NCBI GenBank assembly: GCA_000955875.1 | Contig: JYOE01000011.1 | Span: 124,001-188,000, forward strand | Source: Terrabacter sp. 28 | Lineage (GTDB): Bacteria > Actinomycetota > Actinomycetes > Actinomycetales > Dermatophilaceae | DNA: 64,000 nucleotides | Direction: 5' to 3' | Position numbers and translations under genes: made by a program | Notes under the pieces: generated by a model | Database searches by the model: none | The model's input: the letters and a program-made list of their open reading frames with translations, nothing else | Told to the model about the DNA's origin: nothing | Shown here: in pieces, positions 42,834 through 52,668 of the stretch | Position numbering within the stretch: the first letter of the stretch is position 1 | Layout of the letters: each line of letters begins with the position of its first letter

Positions 42834-43043
42834 TCAGTCCTCCAGCCTGAAGCCGAGCTTGACCGTGACTTGCCAGTGCGCGACGGAACCGTCGGTGAGC
42901 TGGCCACGGATGTCGGTCACCTCGAACCAGTCGAGGTTGCGCACCGTCGAGCTCGCCTTGGCGACGGCGTTGCCGACCGCTGCCTCGATGCCCTCGGGAG
43001 ACGACCCGACGACCTCGGAGATCGAATACACGTGGTTGGCCAT
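42834..43043 (-). CDS. Dodecin
   Basis: A 69-residue flavin- or CoA-storing dodecin that assembles into a hollow dodecamer. The fold signature is [20 protein letters not shown], followed by the flavin-stacking tryptophan W39 in [11 protein letters not shown], then [15 protein letters not shown]. Length is exactly typical. Confidence 0.95.
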   Translation of the reverse strand: MANHVYSISEVVGSSPEGIEAAVGNAVAKASSTVRNLDWFEVTDIRGQLTDGSVAHWQVTVKLGFRLED

Positions 43044-43162
43044 GGCTTCTCGATTCGCTCAGGGCACCCGGGCTCTCCGAGCCGCCTCGAACCAAACTAG
43101 ACCCGGACCCCGAGCACCGACCCGACTTCCGGACCCGATCTTCGCGGCGGACGGCACGGCCC

Positions 43163-44971
43163 TCAGGCGGTGCGCACCACGGCGACGTCGTGGCCGTCGA
43201 GCCAGACGCCGTGCTCGTCGACGATGGGCGCACGGCCCCACGACGCGAGGACGTGCTGCACGTCGCCGTCGAAGGGCACGACCTGGCTGCGGCTGGCGAG
43301 GTTGCACACGACGTGCACGGAGCCGCGCGACATGATGAGCCAGCCGCCCGCCTCGTCGTAGGCCGTCGACGTCGCGCGCAGGTCGCCGGACGCGACGTCG
43401 GGCTGGGTCCGACGCACCCGGATCAGCTCTCGGTAGAAGTGCAGCATCTCGATGTGGCCCGGCGCCGTCGGCTCGCGCCAGTCGAGCACGCTCTCGTCGC
43501 GGGTGGCAGGGTCCTGCGGGTCGGGCACCTCGGCCTCGTCCCAGCCGTGGGCCGCGAACTCCGCGCGGCGACCCGACCGCACGGCATCGGCGAGCCACTC
43601 CTCCTCGAACGAGGTGAAGAAGGCGAAGGGCGTGCTGGCCCGCCACTCCTCACCCATGAACACCATCGCCGTGTAGGGCGAGAGCAGGTAGAGCGCAGCC
43701 CCGATGGCCTGCTGCCCCGGGGAGACCTGCTCGCTGATGCGGTCGCCGGTCGCGCGGTTGCCCACCTGGTCGTGGGTCTGCAGGTAGGCGAGGAACTGGT
43801 GGCCCGACCGGGTCTCCTTGTCCACCTTGGCCCCCCACTCCGCGTCGCGGAACGTCGAGTAGCGACCGTCGTGGAGGAACGCCTCGGTCAGGGTCTTGGC
43901 CAGCACCGACACCGGGCCGCCGTCCGGCCAGGCCCGCGTGCCACCGGCGAAGTCGGCGTAGTAGCCCTGCGTCTCGCCGGTGAGCGTGACGTGGAGGGCG
44001 TGGTGGACGTCGTCGTCCCACTGCGCCGTCATACCGCGGCCGCCCTCGGCGGTCGGCGTCACCATGACCGGGTCGTTGAGGTCACTCTCGGCGATGAGGT
44101 CGAGCGGGCGACCGAGCTCCGTTGCGAGAGAGGCGGCCTCGTCGGACAGCTGGGCAAGGAGGTGACGCTCCGAGCCGTCTCGCAGCTCGTGGACGGCGTC
44201 CAGGCGCAACGCGTCGACGTGGAAGTCGCGGAACCAGCGGAGCGCGTTGTCGACGACCCACCGGCGCACCTCGTGGCTGTCGTCGGCGTCCAGGTTCACG
44301 GCGGGGCCCCACGGCGTGGTGTGGGTGTCGGTGAAGTACGGGCCGAACTCGGCGAGGTAGTTGCCGGTCGGGCCGAGGTGGTTGTAGACGACGTCGAGGC
44401 AGACGCCGAGCCCCGTCGCGTGGCAGGCGTCGACGAAGCGCTGGAAGGCCGCCGGGCCGCCGTACGCGTGCTGGACGGCGTACGGCGCGACGCCGTCGTA
44501 CCCCCAGCCGTGCGTGCCACCGAACGCCGCGACGGGCATGACCTCGACGACGTCGACACCGAGCTCGACGAGGTGCCCGAGGTGGCCGATCGCGGCGTCG
44601 AGGGTGCCCTCCGGCGTGAAGGTGCCGAGGTGCAGCTCGTAGACGACCCCGCCGAGCACGCCGCGGCCCTCCCGGGTGCCGGGCCATTCGGTGTCGCCCC
44701 ATGTGTGGGCCGCAGGGTCGAAGGTGCGGCTCGGGCCGTGCACCCCGTGCGGCTGCCACGCGCTGCGGGGGTCGGGTCTCGGGTCGCCGCCGTCGAGGCT
44801 GAACGAGTAGTCCAACGGCCCGTCGGTCGAGGGCGTCCAGGACCACCAGCCGCCCCCGGTCGGCTCCATCGCGTGCCGCTCCCCGGCAGCGACGGTGCCG
44901 GTGACCGGGCTGACGAGCACGTCGACACGATCGGCCGAGGGGGCCCAGACGCGGATCGCTTCGGCGGTCAT
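43163..44971 (-). CDS. treZ: Malto-oligosyltrehalose trehalohydrolase
   Basis: A 602-residue GH13 enzyme cutting trehalose from maltooligosyl-trehalose. An N-terminal CBM48-like beta domain precedes the barrel, which has ELHLGTFTPEGTLDAAI, the nucleophile in VDALRLDAVHEL, the acid/base Glu in LIAESDLNDP and the LQTHDQVGNRA segment. ATG 44971 overlaps the treY stop (ATGA). With treX and treY it forms the TreXYZ route from glycogen to trehalose. Confidence 0.96.
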   Translation of the reverse strand: MTAEAIRVWAPSADRVDVLVSPVTGTVAAGERHAMEPTGGGWWSWTPSTDGPLDYSFSLDGGDPRPDPRSAWQPHGVHGPSRTFDPAAHTWGDTEWPGTREGRGVLGGVVYELHLGTFTPEGTLDAAIGHLGHLVELGVDVVEVMPVAAFGGTHGWGYDGVAPYAVQHAYGGPAAFQRFVDACHATGLGVCLDVVYNHLGPTGNYLAEFGPYFTDTHTTPWGPAVNLDADDSHEVRRWVVDNALRWFRDFHVDALRLDAVHELRDGSERHLLAQLSDEAASLATELGRPLDLIAESDLNDPVMVTPTAEGGRGMTAQWDDDVHHALHVTLTGETQGYYADFAGGTRAWPDGGPVSVLAKTLTEAFLHDGRYSTFRDAEWGAKVDKETRSGHQFLAYLQTHDQVGNRATGDRISEQVSPGQQAIGAALYLLSPYTAMVFMGEEWRASTPFAFFTSFEEEWLADAVRSGRRAEFAAHGWDEAEVPDPQDPATRDESVLDWREPTAPGHIEMLHFYRELIRVRRTQPDVASGDLRATSTAYDEAGGWLIMSRGSVHVVCNLASRSQVVPFDGDVQHVLASWGRAPIVDEHGVWLDGHDVAVVRTA

Positions 44972-47445
44972 GCGTCGTCACGTACCCGCACGAGCAGGGC
45001 CACCGGCAAGGCGTTCCGCTCACTGTCCCGCCCACTGTCCAGCCCACTGTCGCCGGCCTCGCCGCCGACGAGCTCTGCGAGCCGCACACTGCCGCCGCCG
45101 AGCGTGCGGCCCGAGAGGACGTCGGACCACCGGCCATCCGGCAGGTCGAGGCTCTCGTCGCCGAACCCGCCGGCGTCGGAGAGACGGCCGGCAAGGCGGG
45201 TCACCACCGTGACGACGTCGACACCCGTCGAGGTGCCCCGACCGAAGGCCACCGCGTGGTCCGAGCCGCTCGGCAGTGGCTGGTAGGTCGCCGCCTCGCC
45301 GGTGAAGCACTCGGGTCGGTCGCGGCGGGTGCGCAGGGCGGCGACGGTGACGAGGAGCTTCTCGTCCGACAGGTCGGCCGGCGCGCCGCCTGCGTCGAGC
45401 CGGGCCAGCCGCTCGCGCCGGTCCTCGTAGTCGACGGGGCGCCGGTTGTCGGGGTCGACGAGCGAGAGGTCGACGAGGTCGGTGCCCTGGTAGACGTCCG
45501 GCACGCCGGGCATCGTGAGCTGGACCAGCTTCTGCCCCAGCACGTTGACGCGCGTCTCGTCGGCGGTGTCGGCGACCCACGTCTCGACGTGAGCGACGAC
45601 CTCGGGGGTCGACACCACTCCGGACAGGAAGTCCTCGACCGCCGACTCGTAGGTCTCGTTCGGTTCGGTCCACCGCGTGTGCAGCTTCGACTCGCGGATC
45701 GCCTTGAGGGCGTAGGCCTGCAGCCGTTCCTCGGTGATCGGCCAGGCTCCCACGACGGTCTGCCACAGGAAGTACTCGGTGAGCGCGTCGAGCTCAGCGC
45801 CGCGGAACCCGCGGGCGAGCTCACGCGCCGTGCGCACCCAGCCGGCCCACGCCTCGGGGCGTTCCGCGAGCACGAAGAGCCGCGCCCGCACGTCCTCGGA
45901 ACGCTTGGTGTCGTGGGTGGACAGCGTCGTCATCGTCTGGGGCCAGGTGTCGAGGATCCGTCCGGCGAAACGGTGGAACGCCTCGACCGGGACGCCTACC
46001 TGTCGGGGGTCGCCGCCCACCTCGTTGAGGCCCACCAGCCGCACGTAGCGGTAGTACGCGGTGTCCTCGATCGCCTTGGCCATTGCGGGGCCGCACGTCT
46101 GCTGGAAGCGCACGAGGAACTCGTCGGCGGCCGGGATGTCGGCCCGTTCGCCCCTGCCGAGGGCGAGGTCGACGAGACCCTGGACGACCGCTGGGTCGAG
46201 GTCGAGCCCCTCGAGCGACTCCCGACCGCGGACGACGGCTGCCTCCAGCTCTCCGACGTCCGCCGCCGTCGGCTCGGTGCCGGGCCGACGGTAGATGCGG
46301 TAGCGGTCCATCCCGACGAGCATCGTCTCGAGGGCACGCCTCACCTCGGCCTCGTCGAGGTCGGGCCGGGCACGCTCCACGAGGCGCACGAGGCGGCTGA
46401 CCTCCGTCGCCAGCATCACCGACACGACCCACCGCTTCGACTTCGCGACGATGGCGTCGAGGTCCTGCGACTCGCCGAGGAGCTCGTCCGAGAGGCGGGT
46501 GAGCGGCATCGCGCCGGTCGGGTCGACGAAGAGGCCGCCGATACGCAACATCGCGTCGTAGCCGGTCGTCCCCGCCGTCTTCCAACCCTGCTGCAGCGGC
46601 TCGTCGCCCTCGAGGATCTTCTCGACGACGACCCACGCGCCGTCGGTGGCGTCGGCGAGCCGCTCGAGGTAGCCCTCGGGGTCGGCGAGGCCGTCGGGGT
46701 GGTCGATGCGCAGCCCCTGGATCGAGCCAGACCGCACGCCCTCGACGAGGAGCTCGTGCGTCGCGTCGAAGACCTCGGGCTCCTCCACGCGCACCGCGAT
46801 GAGCGAGGTGACGTCGAAGAAGCGTCGGTAGTTGAGCTCCGAGTCCCCGACGGTCCACGACGCCAGCCGGTAGTGCTGGGCGTCGAGCAGCGCACCGAGC
46901 GGCTGGTCGAGGTCGGTGCCGGGTGCCACCGGGAAGACGTGGTCGTAGTAGCGGACGACCGGTTCGCCGTCCTGCCTCCCCAGCGTGATCTCCCCGCCGG
47001 CGAGCACGTCTTCCAGCGGCCCGCCGAGCACCGGCAGGAGGAGGCGCCCGTCCTGGGCGTCCCAGTCGACGTCGAACCACACGGCATACGGCGACGTGCG
47101 CCCGTCGCGCAGCACCGACCACAGGGGGACGTTGAGCGACAAGGGAGTCGGCGTCGTCATGTGGTTGGGCACGACGTCGACCACGATGCCGAGGCCGGCG
47201 GCGTGGGCACGCTCGACGAGGCGGGCGTATGCCGCGCCGCCGCCGAGCCCCTCGGCCACCTTCGAGTGGTCGATGACGTCGTAGCCGTGCTTCGACCCGG
47301 ACGCGGCCTGCAGGATCGGCGACAGGTAGAGGTGCGTGACGCCGAGGCTCGCGAGGTGGTCGACCAGCGCCGCCGCGTCGTCGAGGGTGAAGTCCGGTTC
47401 GAGCTGGAGCCGGTGGGTCGAGACGGGCGCGCTGGCATACCTCAC
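44968..47445 (-). CDS. treY: Malto-oligosyltrehalose synthase
   Basis: An 825-residue GH13 enzyme that rearranges the reducing end of maltodextrins into an alpha,alpha-1,1 bond. It begins THRLQLEPDFTLDDAAALVD, with LYLSPILQAASGSKHGYDV early, the nucleophile in IQGLRIDHPDGLADP, acid/base Glu in VVVEKILEGDEPL and TLSTHDTKRSEDVRARL. GTG 47445 has AGGAGG upstream and a GTGA overlap with treX, so longer in-frame starts are rejected. Confidence 0.96.
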   Translation of the reverse strand: MRYASAPVSTHRLQLEPDFTLDDAAALVDHLASLGVTHLYLSPILQAASGSKHGYDVIDHSKVAEGLGGGAAYARLVERAHAAGLGIVVDVVPNHMTTPTPLSLNVPLWSVLRDGRTSPYAVWFDVDWDAQDGRLLLPVLGGPLEDVLAGGEITLGRQDGEPVVRYYDHVFPVAPGTDLDQPLGALLDAQHYRLASWTVGDSELNYRRFFDVTSLIAVRVEEPEVFDATHELLVEGVRSGSIQGLRIDHPDGLADPEGYLERLADATDGAWVVVEKILEGDEPLQQGWKTAGTTGYDAMLRIGGLFVDPTGAMPLTRLSDELLGESQDLDAIVAKSKRWVVSVMLATEVSRLVRLVERARPDLDEAEVRRALETMLVGMDRYRIYRRPGTEPTAADVGELEAAVVRGRESLEGLDLDPAVVQGLVDLALGRGERADIPAADEFLVRFQQTCGPAMAKAIEDTAYYRYVRLVGLNEVGGDPRQVGVPVEAFHRFAGRILDTWPQTMTTLSTHDTKRSEDVRARLFVLAERPEAWAGWVRTARELARGFRGAELDALTEYFLWQTVVGAWPITEERLQAYALKAIRESKLHTRWTEPNETYESAVEDFLSGVVSTPEVVAHVETWVADTADETRVNVLGQKLVQLTMPGVPDVYQGTDLVDLSLVDPDNRRPVDYEDRRERLARLDAGGAPADLSDEKLLVTVAALRTRRDRPECFTGEAATYQPLPSGSDHAVAFGRGTSTGVDVVTVVTRLAGRLSDAGGFGDESLDLPDGRWSDVLSGRTLGGGSVRLAELVGGEAGDSGLDSGRDSERNALPVALLVRVRDDA

Positions 47446-49613
47446 GCGGTGGCCTCCTCTGTGACGCCCGGGATGATGGGCGAGACGACTTCGCGCGGGC
47501 ACCTCAGCACGACGGTGCTGCGGGGCTGGACCTGGATCTGCCACGTGGGCTCGAGACGGTTGACCTGCACGTCGTGCAGGGCCGTGTCGATGACCGGGAT
47601 CCACTCGGCGCCGTACTCGTCGTCTGGCAGCGTGAAGGTGAGCGGCTCGTCGTGGGCGTTGAACATCACGAGGAACGAGTCGTCGTAGATCGTCTGCCCC
47701 CGCGGGTCGGGCTCGGGGATGGCCGAGCCGTTGAGGAAGACCATGAGCGACTTCGCGAGGCCGTTGCTCCACGCCTCGTCGTCCATGTGCTGGGCGTCCG
47801 GGGTGAACCACGCGATGTCACCGAGCTCGCTCTCGCCACCGTGGTCCGCGCTGCCGGCGAAGAAGCGCCGGCGACGGAAGACCGGGTGCTCGCGGCGGAG
47901 CTTGACGAGCGACTGCGTGAAGGTGAGCAGCTGCTGGTCGTCCTCGTCGAGGATCCACTGGATCCACGAGATGTCGTTGTCCTGGCAGTAGCCGTTGTTG
48001 TTGCCCTGCTGGGTGCGGCCGAGCTCGTCGCCGTGCAGGATCATCGGCACGCCCTGCGAGAAGAGCAGGGTCGTGAGGAAGTTGCGCTGCTGCCGCAGCC
48101 GGAGGTCGCGGACGGTCGGGTCGTCCGAGGGGCCCTCCACGCCGCAGTTCCACGAGCGGTTGTGGCTCTCGCCGTCGTTGTTGCCCTCACCGTTGGCCTC
48201 GTTGTGCTTCTCGTTGTAGGACACGAGGTCGCGCAGCGTGAAACCGTCATGGGCGGTGACGAAGTTGATCGAGGCGATGGGCTTGCGCGCCGAGTGTTCG
48301 TAGAGGTCGCTGGAACCCGTGAAGCGAGAGGCGAACTCACCCAGCGCGCCGCCTTCCCCCCTCCAGAAGTCGCGCACGGTGTCGCGGAACTTGCCGTTCC
48401 ACTCGGTCCACAGCGGCGGGAAGTTGCCGACCTGGTAGCCGCCCTCGCCGACGTCCCACGGCTCGGCGATCAGCTTGACCTGGCTGACGACCGGATCCTG
48501 CTGGATGAGGTCGAAGAACGCGGACAGCTTGTCGACCTCGTGGAACTGCCGGGCCAGGGTCGCCGCGAGGTCGAAGCGGAAGCCGTCGACGTGCATCTCG
48601 GTGACCCAGTAGCGCAGCGAGTCCATGATGAGCTGCAGCACGTGCGGGCTGCGCATGAGCAGGCTGTTGCCGGTGCCGGTGGTGTCGTAGTAGTGGCTGA
48701 GGTCGTCGCTGACGAGCCGGTAGTAGCTGTTGTTGTCGAGGCCGCGGAAGGCGAGCGTCGGGCCCATGTGGTTGCCCTCGGCGGTGTGGTTGTAGACGAC
48801 GTCGAGGATGACCTCGATGTCGGCCGCGTGCAGCGCCTTGACCATGGCCTTGAACTCGAGCACCTGCTGCCCGCGCTGCCCTCCGGCGGCGTACTCGTTG
48901 TGCGGAGCGAGGAAGCCGATCGTGTTGTAGCCCCAGTAGTTCGACAGGCCGCGGTCGACGAGCGGCGCGTCCTGGACGAACTGGTGCACGGGCATCAGCT
49001 CGATGGCCGTGATGCCGAGGTCGCCCAGGTGCTTGATCATCGCTGGGTGCGCGATGCCGGCGTACGTGCCGCGGATCTCCTCGGGGATCTCGGGGTGCAG
49101 CTTCGTCAGGCCCTTGACGTGGGCCTCGTAGATGACGCTCTCGTGGTACTCGTGGCGCGGCGGACGGTCGTCGCCCCAGTCGAAGAACGGGTTGATGACG
49201 ATCGAGTGCATCGTGTGGCGCACGCTGTCGTCGGTGTTGATCTTCGTCGTCGTGGCGGCCTTGGCGTCGCCGAAGGTGTACGAGTAGAGCGACTGGTCGT
49301 TCTCGGCCTGCCCCTCGATCGCCTTCGCGTAGGGGTCGAGCAGGAACTTGCTCGGGTTGCAGCGGTGCCCGTTCGCAGGGTCGTAGGGACCGTGCACCCG
49401 GAAGCCGTAGCGCTGCCCGGGCTGCACGTAGGGCACGTAGCCGTGCCAGACGAAGCCGTCGACCTCGGGCAGGTCGAGACGCGTCTCGTTGAGGTCGTCG
49501 TCGAGCAGGCAGAGCTCGATGCGCTCGGCGACCTCGGAGAAGACCGCGAAGTTGACTCCTGAGCCGTCGTAGGTGGCCCCGAGGGGGTAGGGCTTGCCGG
49601 GCCAGATCTCCAT
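47442..49613 (-). CDS. treX: Glycogen debranching enzyme TreX/GlgX
   Basis: A 723-residue isoamylase-type GH13 enzyme that removes alpha-1,6 branches so that TreY can act. It starts with a CBM48-like domain (GKPYPLGATYDGSGVNFAVF). Catalytic segments are VDGFRFDLAATLAR (nucleophile), LIAEPWDVGEGGYQVG (acid/base) and FVTAHDGFTLRDLVSYN. ATG 49613 has GAAGAAGG upstream; the frame remains open into the neighbour but without family sequence. First gene of treX-treY-treZ. Confidence 0.95.
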   Translation of the reverse strand: MEIWPGKPYPLGATYDGSGVNFAVFSEVAERIELCLLDDDLNETRLDLPEVDGFVWHGYVPYVQPGQRYGFRVHGPYDPANGHRCNPSKFLLDPYAKAIEGQAENDQSLYSYTFGDAKAATTTKINTDDSVRHTMHSIVINPFFDWGDDRPPRHEYHESVIYEAHVKGLTKLHPEIPEEIRGTYAGIAHPAMIKHLGDLGITAIELMPVHQFVQDAPLVDRGLSNYWGYNTIGFLAPHNEYAAGGQRGQQVLEFKAMVKALHAADIEVILDVVYNHTAEGNHMGPTLAFRGLDNNSYYRLVSDDLSHYYDTTGTGNSLLMRSPHVLQLIMDSLRYWVTEMHVDGFRFDLAATLARQFHEVDKLSAFFDLIQQDPVVSQVKLIAEPWDVGEGGYQVGNFPPLWTEWNGKFRDTVRDFWRGEGGALGEFASRFTGSSDLYEHSARKPIASINFVTAHDGFTLRDLVSYNEKHNEANGEGNNDGESHNRSWNCGVEGPSDDPTVRDLRLRQQRNFLTTLLFSQGVPMILHGDELGRTQQGNNNGYCQDNDISWIQWILDEDDQQLLTFTQSLVKLRREHPVFRRRRFFAGSADHGGESELGDIAWFTPDAQHMDDEAWSNGLAKSLMVFLNGSAIPEPDPRGQTIYDDSFLVMFNAHDEPLTFTLPDDEYGAEWIPVIDTALHDVQVNRLEPTWQIQVQPRSTVVLRCPREVVSPIIPGVTEEATA

Positions 49614-49720
49614 GGACCTTCTTCCGTCGTCGGTTGCGGCCGGATGGCCGCGGTGCCACCTCGTGGCACTGGGCGGACGACGGTGGCCGCAGGCGCCATT
49701 CTTGCCTGCCTGCCCCGGAA

Positions 49721-49761
49721 CCACGCAACACCGGCCGTATGCCGGTCGGCGCGTCGCGTGG
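49721..49761 (-). terminator. Imperfect hairpin after the siderophore operon
   Basis: CCACGC...ACCGGC-CGTAT-GCCGGT...GCGTGG: a 6-bp inner stem and a 6-bp outer stem, starting 7 bases after the minus-strand stop at 49768. The loop and inner stem contain GTATGCC. Confidence 0.45.
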
Positions 49762-49767
49762 TCGGGG

Positions 49768-50736
49768 TCAGCTCGCGCGTCCCTGCTTCCAGTACCCCAT
49801 GAAGGCCACCTGATGACGCGGCATGCCGCCCTCGCCCACGAGCAGGCGCCGGCACGCCTTGACGGTGTCGGAGTCGCCGGCCACCCAGGCGTACGTGTCG
49901 TCGGGTCCGAGGTGGGCGGCCTCGTCGGGGGCGCCGGCCACGTCGTCGCCTGACGAGCTGTACAGCGCGGTCTCCCAGACGTCGTCGTCGAGGTCGCCCG
50001 CCCGAACGGGCGACGGTTGGTCTTCGACGCGACGGCCGAGGGTGTCCAGGTGCAGGCACTCGCGAAGCGTGGCGACCGTCTGGGTGCCTCGGGGCCGGTC
50101 GCCACGGGCGATCCAGTGCGCCTCGATGCCGGGCGGGAAGGGGACGTCGAGGAAGTCGGTGGCGTCGGGCACCTCGACGACGACGACGCCGTCGGCGTCC
50201 GCGGGGAGCGCCTCGGCGATCGAGGCGAGGGCGGGCACGGCGGTCTCGTCGGCGACGAGGACGAGCCGTCGTGCGTCGGCGGGCGCGAACTCGATGCCGC
50301 CGAACGAGCGCTCGTGACCACGGCGCGGCGCGAGGAGCCCGATCTCGTCACCGACGCGGGCCTCTTCGGCCCAGGTGGCTGCCGGCCCGGCTGCCGCGGG
50401 CCCGACCGAGCCGTGCAGCACGAAGTCGACGACGAGCTGTCGCTCGTCACCCTCGCCCTCGACGGCGCGGGCCGTGTAGGTGCGCACGACGCCACGTTCC
50501 TCCGCGGGGAGCGCCAGCCAGGCGGCATACCACGCTGCCGGGTCAAGGCGTGGCACGACGTGCCCGGGCGTCGGGATGAGCAGCTTGACGCGCTGGTCGA
50601 GCGTCGGCCCCTCGGGGCCCAGGTGCTCGAAACCCTCTCCCCCGAAACGGATTCGCACGAAGGAAGGACTGAGGCGCTCGACGCGGCGCACCGCCGCGGT
50701 GAGCAGCAGGAGGGGGTTGACGGCGGTCGTGGTCAC
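49768..50736 (-). CDS. Siderophore-interacting protein (ferric-siderophore reductase)
   Basis: A 322-residue ViuB/YqjH-type flavoprotein expected to release iron by reducing ferric siderophores in the cytoplasm. FAD-binding region: RTYTARAV near residue 100 and VVDFVLHGSVGPAAAGPAATWA. The NAD(P)H-like domain contains LVLVADETAVPALASIAEAL, and the C-terminus is WVAGDSDTVKACRRLL and MGYWKQGRA, all family features. GTG 50736 overlaps the ATPase gene stop (GTGA). Last gene of the iron operon. Confidence 0.93.
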   Translation of the reverse strand: MTTTAVNPLLLLTAAVRRVERLSPSFVRIRFGGEGFEHLGPEGPTLDQRVKLLIPTPGHVVPRLDPAAWYAAWLALPAEERGVVRTYTARAVEGEGDERQLVVDFVLHGSVGPAAAGPAATWAEEARVGDEIGLLAPRRGHERSFGGIEFAPADARRLVLVADETAVPALASIAEALPADADGVVVVEVPDATDFLDVPFPPGIEAHWIARGDRPRGTQTVATLRECLHLDTLGRRVEDQPSPVRAGDLDDDVWETALYSSSGDDVAGAPDEAAHLGPDDTYAWVAGDSDTVKACRRLLVGEGGMPRHQVAFMGYWKQGRAS

Positions 50737-51599
50737 GGGGTGGCTCCGGTCTGCTCGTGCGTGGGGGCGGGCACGACGAGCGGAGAGCCCGTCACGGGGT
50801 CGGCGATGACTCGGCTGCCGAGCCCGAAGACGCGGGCGACGAAGTCCTCGTCGACGAGGTCGGCAGGGGCACCGCAGCCGACGAGGCGGCCCTCGCGCAG
50901 GGCCACGACGTGGTCGGCGTAGCGCGCCGCGAGGTTGAGGTCGTGCAACACCATGACGACCGTGGTGCCGTCGCGGCGGTTGAGGTCGCGCAGCAGGTCG
51001 AGCACGTCGATCTGGTGGGCGACGTCGAGGTAGGTGGTCGGTTCGTCGAGCAGGACGACGTCGGTCTCCTGCGCGAGCGTCAGGGCGATCCAGACCCGCT
51101 GGCGCTGGCCGCCGGAGAGCTCGGCGACGTGCCGGTCGGCGAGGTCGAGCGTGCCGGTGGCGTGCATGGCTCGGGCGACCGCGTCGTCGTCGGCGGCCGA
51201 CCATCGGCGCGCGAGCGTGTGGTGCGGGTGGCGGCCGCGGCCGACGAGGTCGACGACGGTGATGCCGTCGGGCAGCGGCGGGCTCTGCGGCAGCAGCGCG
51301 ACACGTCGTGCGAACTCCTTCGGCCGCAGGGACCAGATGTCCGCCTCCGCGCCGTCCGTCGCGAGGCGCACCGCGCCCGCGCTCGGCCTGAGCAGTCGGG
51401 AGAGGCCGCGCAGCACCGTCGACTTGCCGCAACCGTTCGGACCCACGACCACCGTGACCTGCCCGGCCGGGACGTCGAGGTCGAGACGGTCGACGACCGT
51501 GCGGCCGGCGTGGGAGAGCGTGAGCCCGCGGGCGCTCATCGCGGGGGTGCGGGGACCCGCGACGTCGGTGGACGCGGGGGTGAGGGTCGTGGTGGTCAT
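50733..51599 (-). CDS. Iron-siderophore ABC transporter ATP-binding protein
   Basis: A 288-residue FepC/FecE-like ABC ATPase. Walker A is VGPNGCGKST, the Q-loop LLPQSPPLPDGITV, the signature LSGGQRQRVWIA, Walker B VVLLDEPTTYLD and the switch His in VLHDLNLAARYAD. ATG 51599 is chosen over an upstream in-frame start because it begins at the natural leader and sits next to the permease stop. It powers uptake through the two permeases upstream. Confidence 0.95.
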   Translation of the reverse strand: MTTTTLTPASTDVAGPRTPAMSARGLTLSHAGRTVVDRLDLDVPAGQVTVVVGPNGCGKSTVLRGLSRLLRPSAGAVRLATDGAEADIWSLRPKEFARRVALLPQSPPLPDGITVVDLVGRGRHPHHTLARRWSAADDDAVARAMHATGTLDLADRHVAELSGGQRQRVWIALTLAQETDVVLLDEPTTYLDVAHQIDVLDLLRDLNRRDGTTVVMVLHDLNLAARYADHVVALREGRLVGCGAPADLVDEDFVARVFGLGSRVIADPVTGSPLVVPAPTHEQTGATP

Positions 51600-51600
51600 G

Positions 51601-52668
51601 TCACGCCTTTCCGGCTCGACCCGCGGTGACGAGGACCGCGAGCATGAGGGGGGCACCGAGGGCGCCGGTGACGACGCCGACAGGGAGGTTGACGTCGGGG
51701 ATGAGGTAGTCGCCCGCGAAGTCCGAGAGCACGACGACGACGGCGCCGACGAGGGCGGCTGCCCAGAGCGAGGGCCGGCCGCCGCACAGCTGCCGGGCGA
51801 TGGGGCCCGACAGGAAGGCGACGAAGGCGATCGGACCGGTCGCGCTCGTCGCGACAGCCGCCATCGCGACCGCGACGACGAGACCCCGCCGGGCCCGTCC
51901 GGCCGGCACCCCGAGGGTCGTCGAGAGGTCGTCGCCGAGCTCGGCCAGCCGCATCCAGCGAGCGCAGAGGGCGAGGACCGGCGCGAGCACGACCAGCGCG
52001 ACCGCGAGCAGCCCGATGACCGGCCACGTCGCCCGGGCGAGCGAGCCGGTGAGCCAGACGAGCGCGGCCTGCGCGTCCTGGATCGACGTGCGGGTCATGA
52101 CGAGCTGGATGACGCTCGAGAGCATCGCCGCGATGCCGATGCCGACGAGGACCATCCGCTGGCCGGCGAGCCCGGTCCCGCGCCCGACGGCATGCATGAG
52201 CAGGCTCACGGCGAGCGCGCCGGCGACGGCCGCCGCGGGCAGCCAGAGCCCTTGGGCGTCGAGCGTCGTGAGGGCGACGACGGCCGCGGCCGACGCGCCG
52301 AGGCTGGTGCCGATGATGTCGGGGCTCGCGAGCGGGTTGCGGAGCGTCGTCTGGAACATCGCGCCCGCGGCGCCGAAGGCCAGCCCGGCCAGGGCGCCGA
52401 GGAGGGCACGGGGCAGCTTGGCCTCCATGACGATGAACGAGGCGCCCGGGGCGTTCGGCAGCGGCTCGCCGCGCAGGATGGGCACGAGGTCGGCGAGGGC
52501 CACGACGTACTCGCCGAGGAGCACCCGCACGAGCACGGCTGCGCAGGCGGCGGCGGCGAGCGCCGTCAGCACGAGCCGCACCCGGCGGGCCGGCCGGCGC
52601 CGTGCGCGCCGCACGCGGTCCACGGCGGAGGATGCGGCGGGCGCCGGGGCAACGGCCGTGGCGGTCAC
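51601..52668 (-). CDS. Iron-siderophore ABC permease (FecD/FepG type)
   Basis: A 355-residue FecCD-family permease with about nine or ten helices. Typical parts are LPRALLGALAGLAFGAAGAMFQTTLRNPLASPDI-type text (residues about 105-140) and the ATPase-coupling region LGDDLSTTLGVPAGRAR, then GPIAFVAFLSGPIARQL. GTG 52668 overlaps the preceding permease stop by GTGA. An Arg-rich N-terminus of about 35 residues is in the cytoplasm. Confidence 0.94.
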   Translation of the reverse strand: MTATAVAPAPAASSAVDRVRRARRRPARRVRLVLTALAAAACAAVLVRVLLGEYVVALADLVPILRGEPLPNAPGASFIVMEAKLPRALLGALAGLAFGAAGAMFQTTLRNPLASPDIIGTSLGASAAAVVALTTLDAQGLWLPAAAVAGALAVSLLMHAVGRGTGLAGQRMVLVGIGIAAMLSSVIQLVMTRTSIQDAQAALVWLTGSLARATWPVIGLLAVALVVLAPVLALCARWMRLAELGDDLSTTLGVPAGRARRGLVVAVAMAAVATSATGPIAFVAFLSGPIARQLCGGRPSLWAAALVGAVVVVLSDFAGDYLIPDVNLPVGVVTGALGAPLMLAVLVTAGRAGKA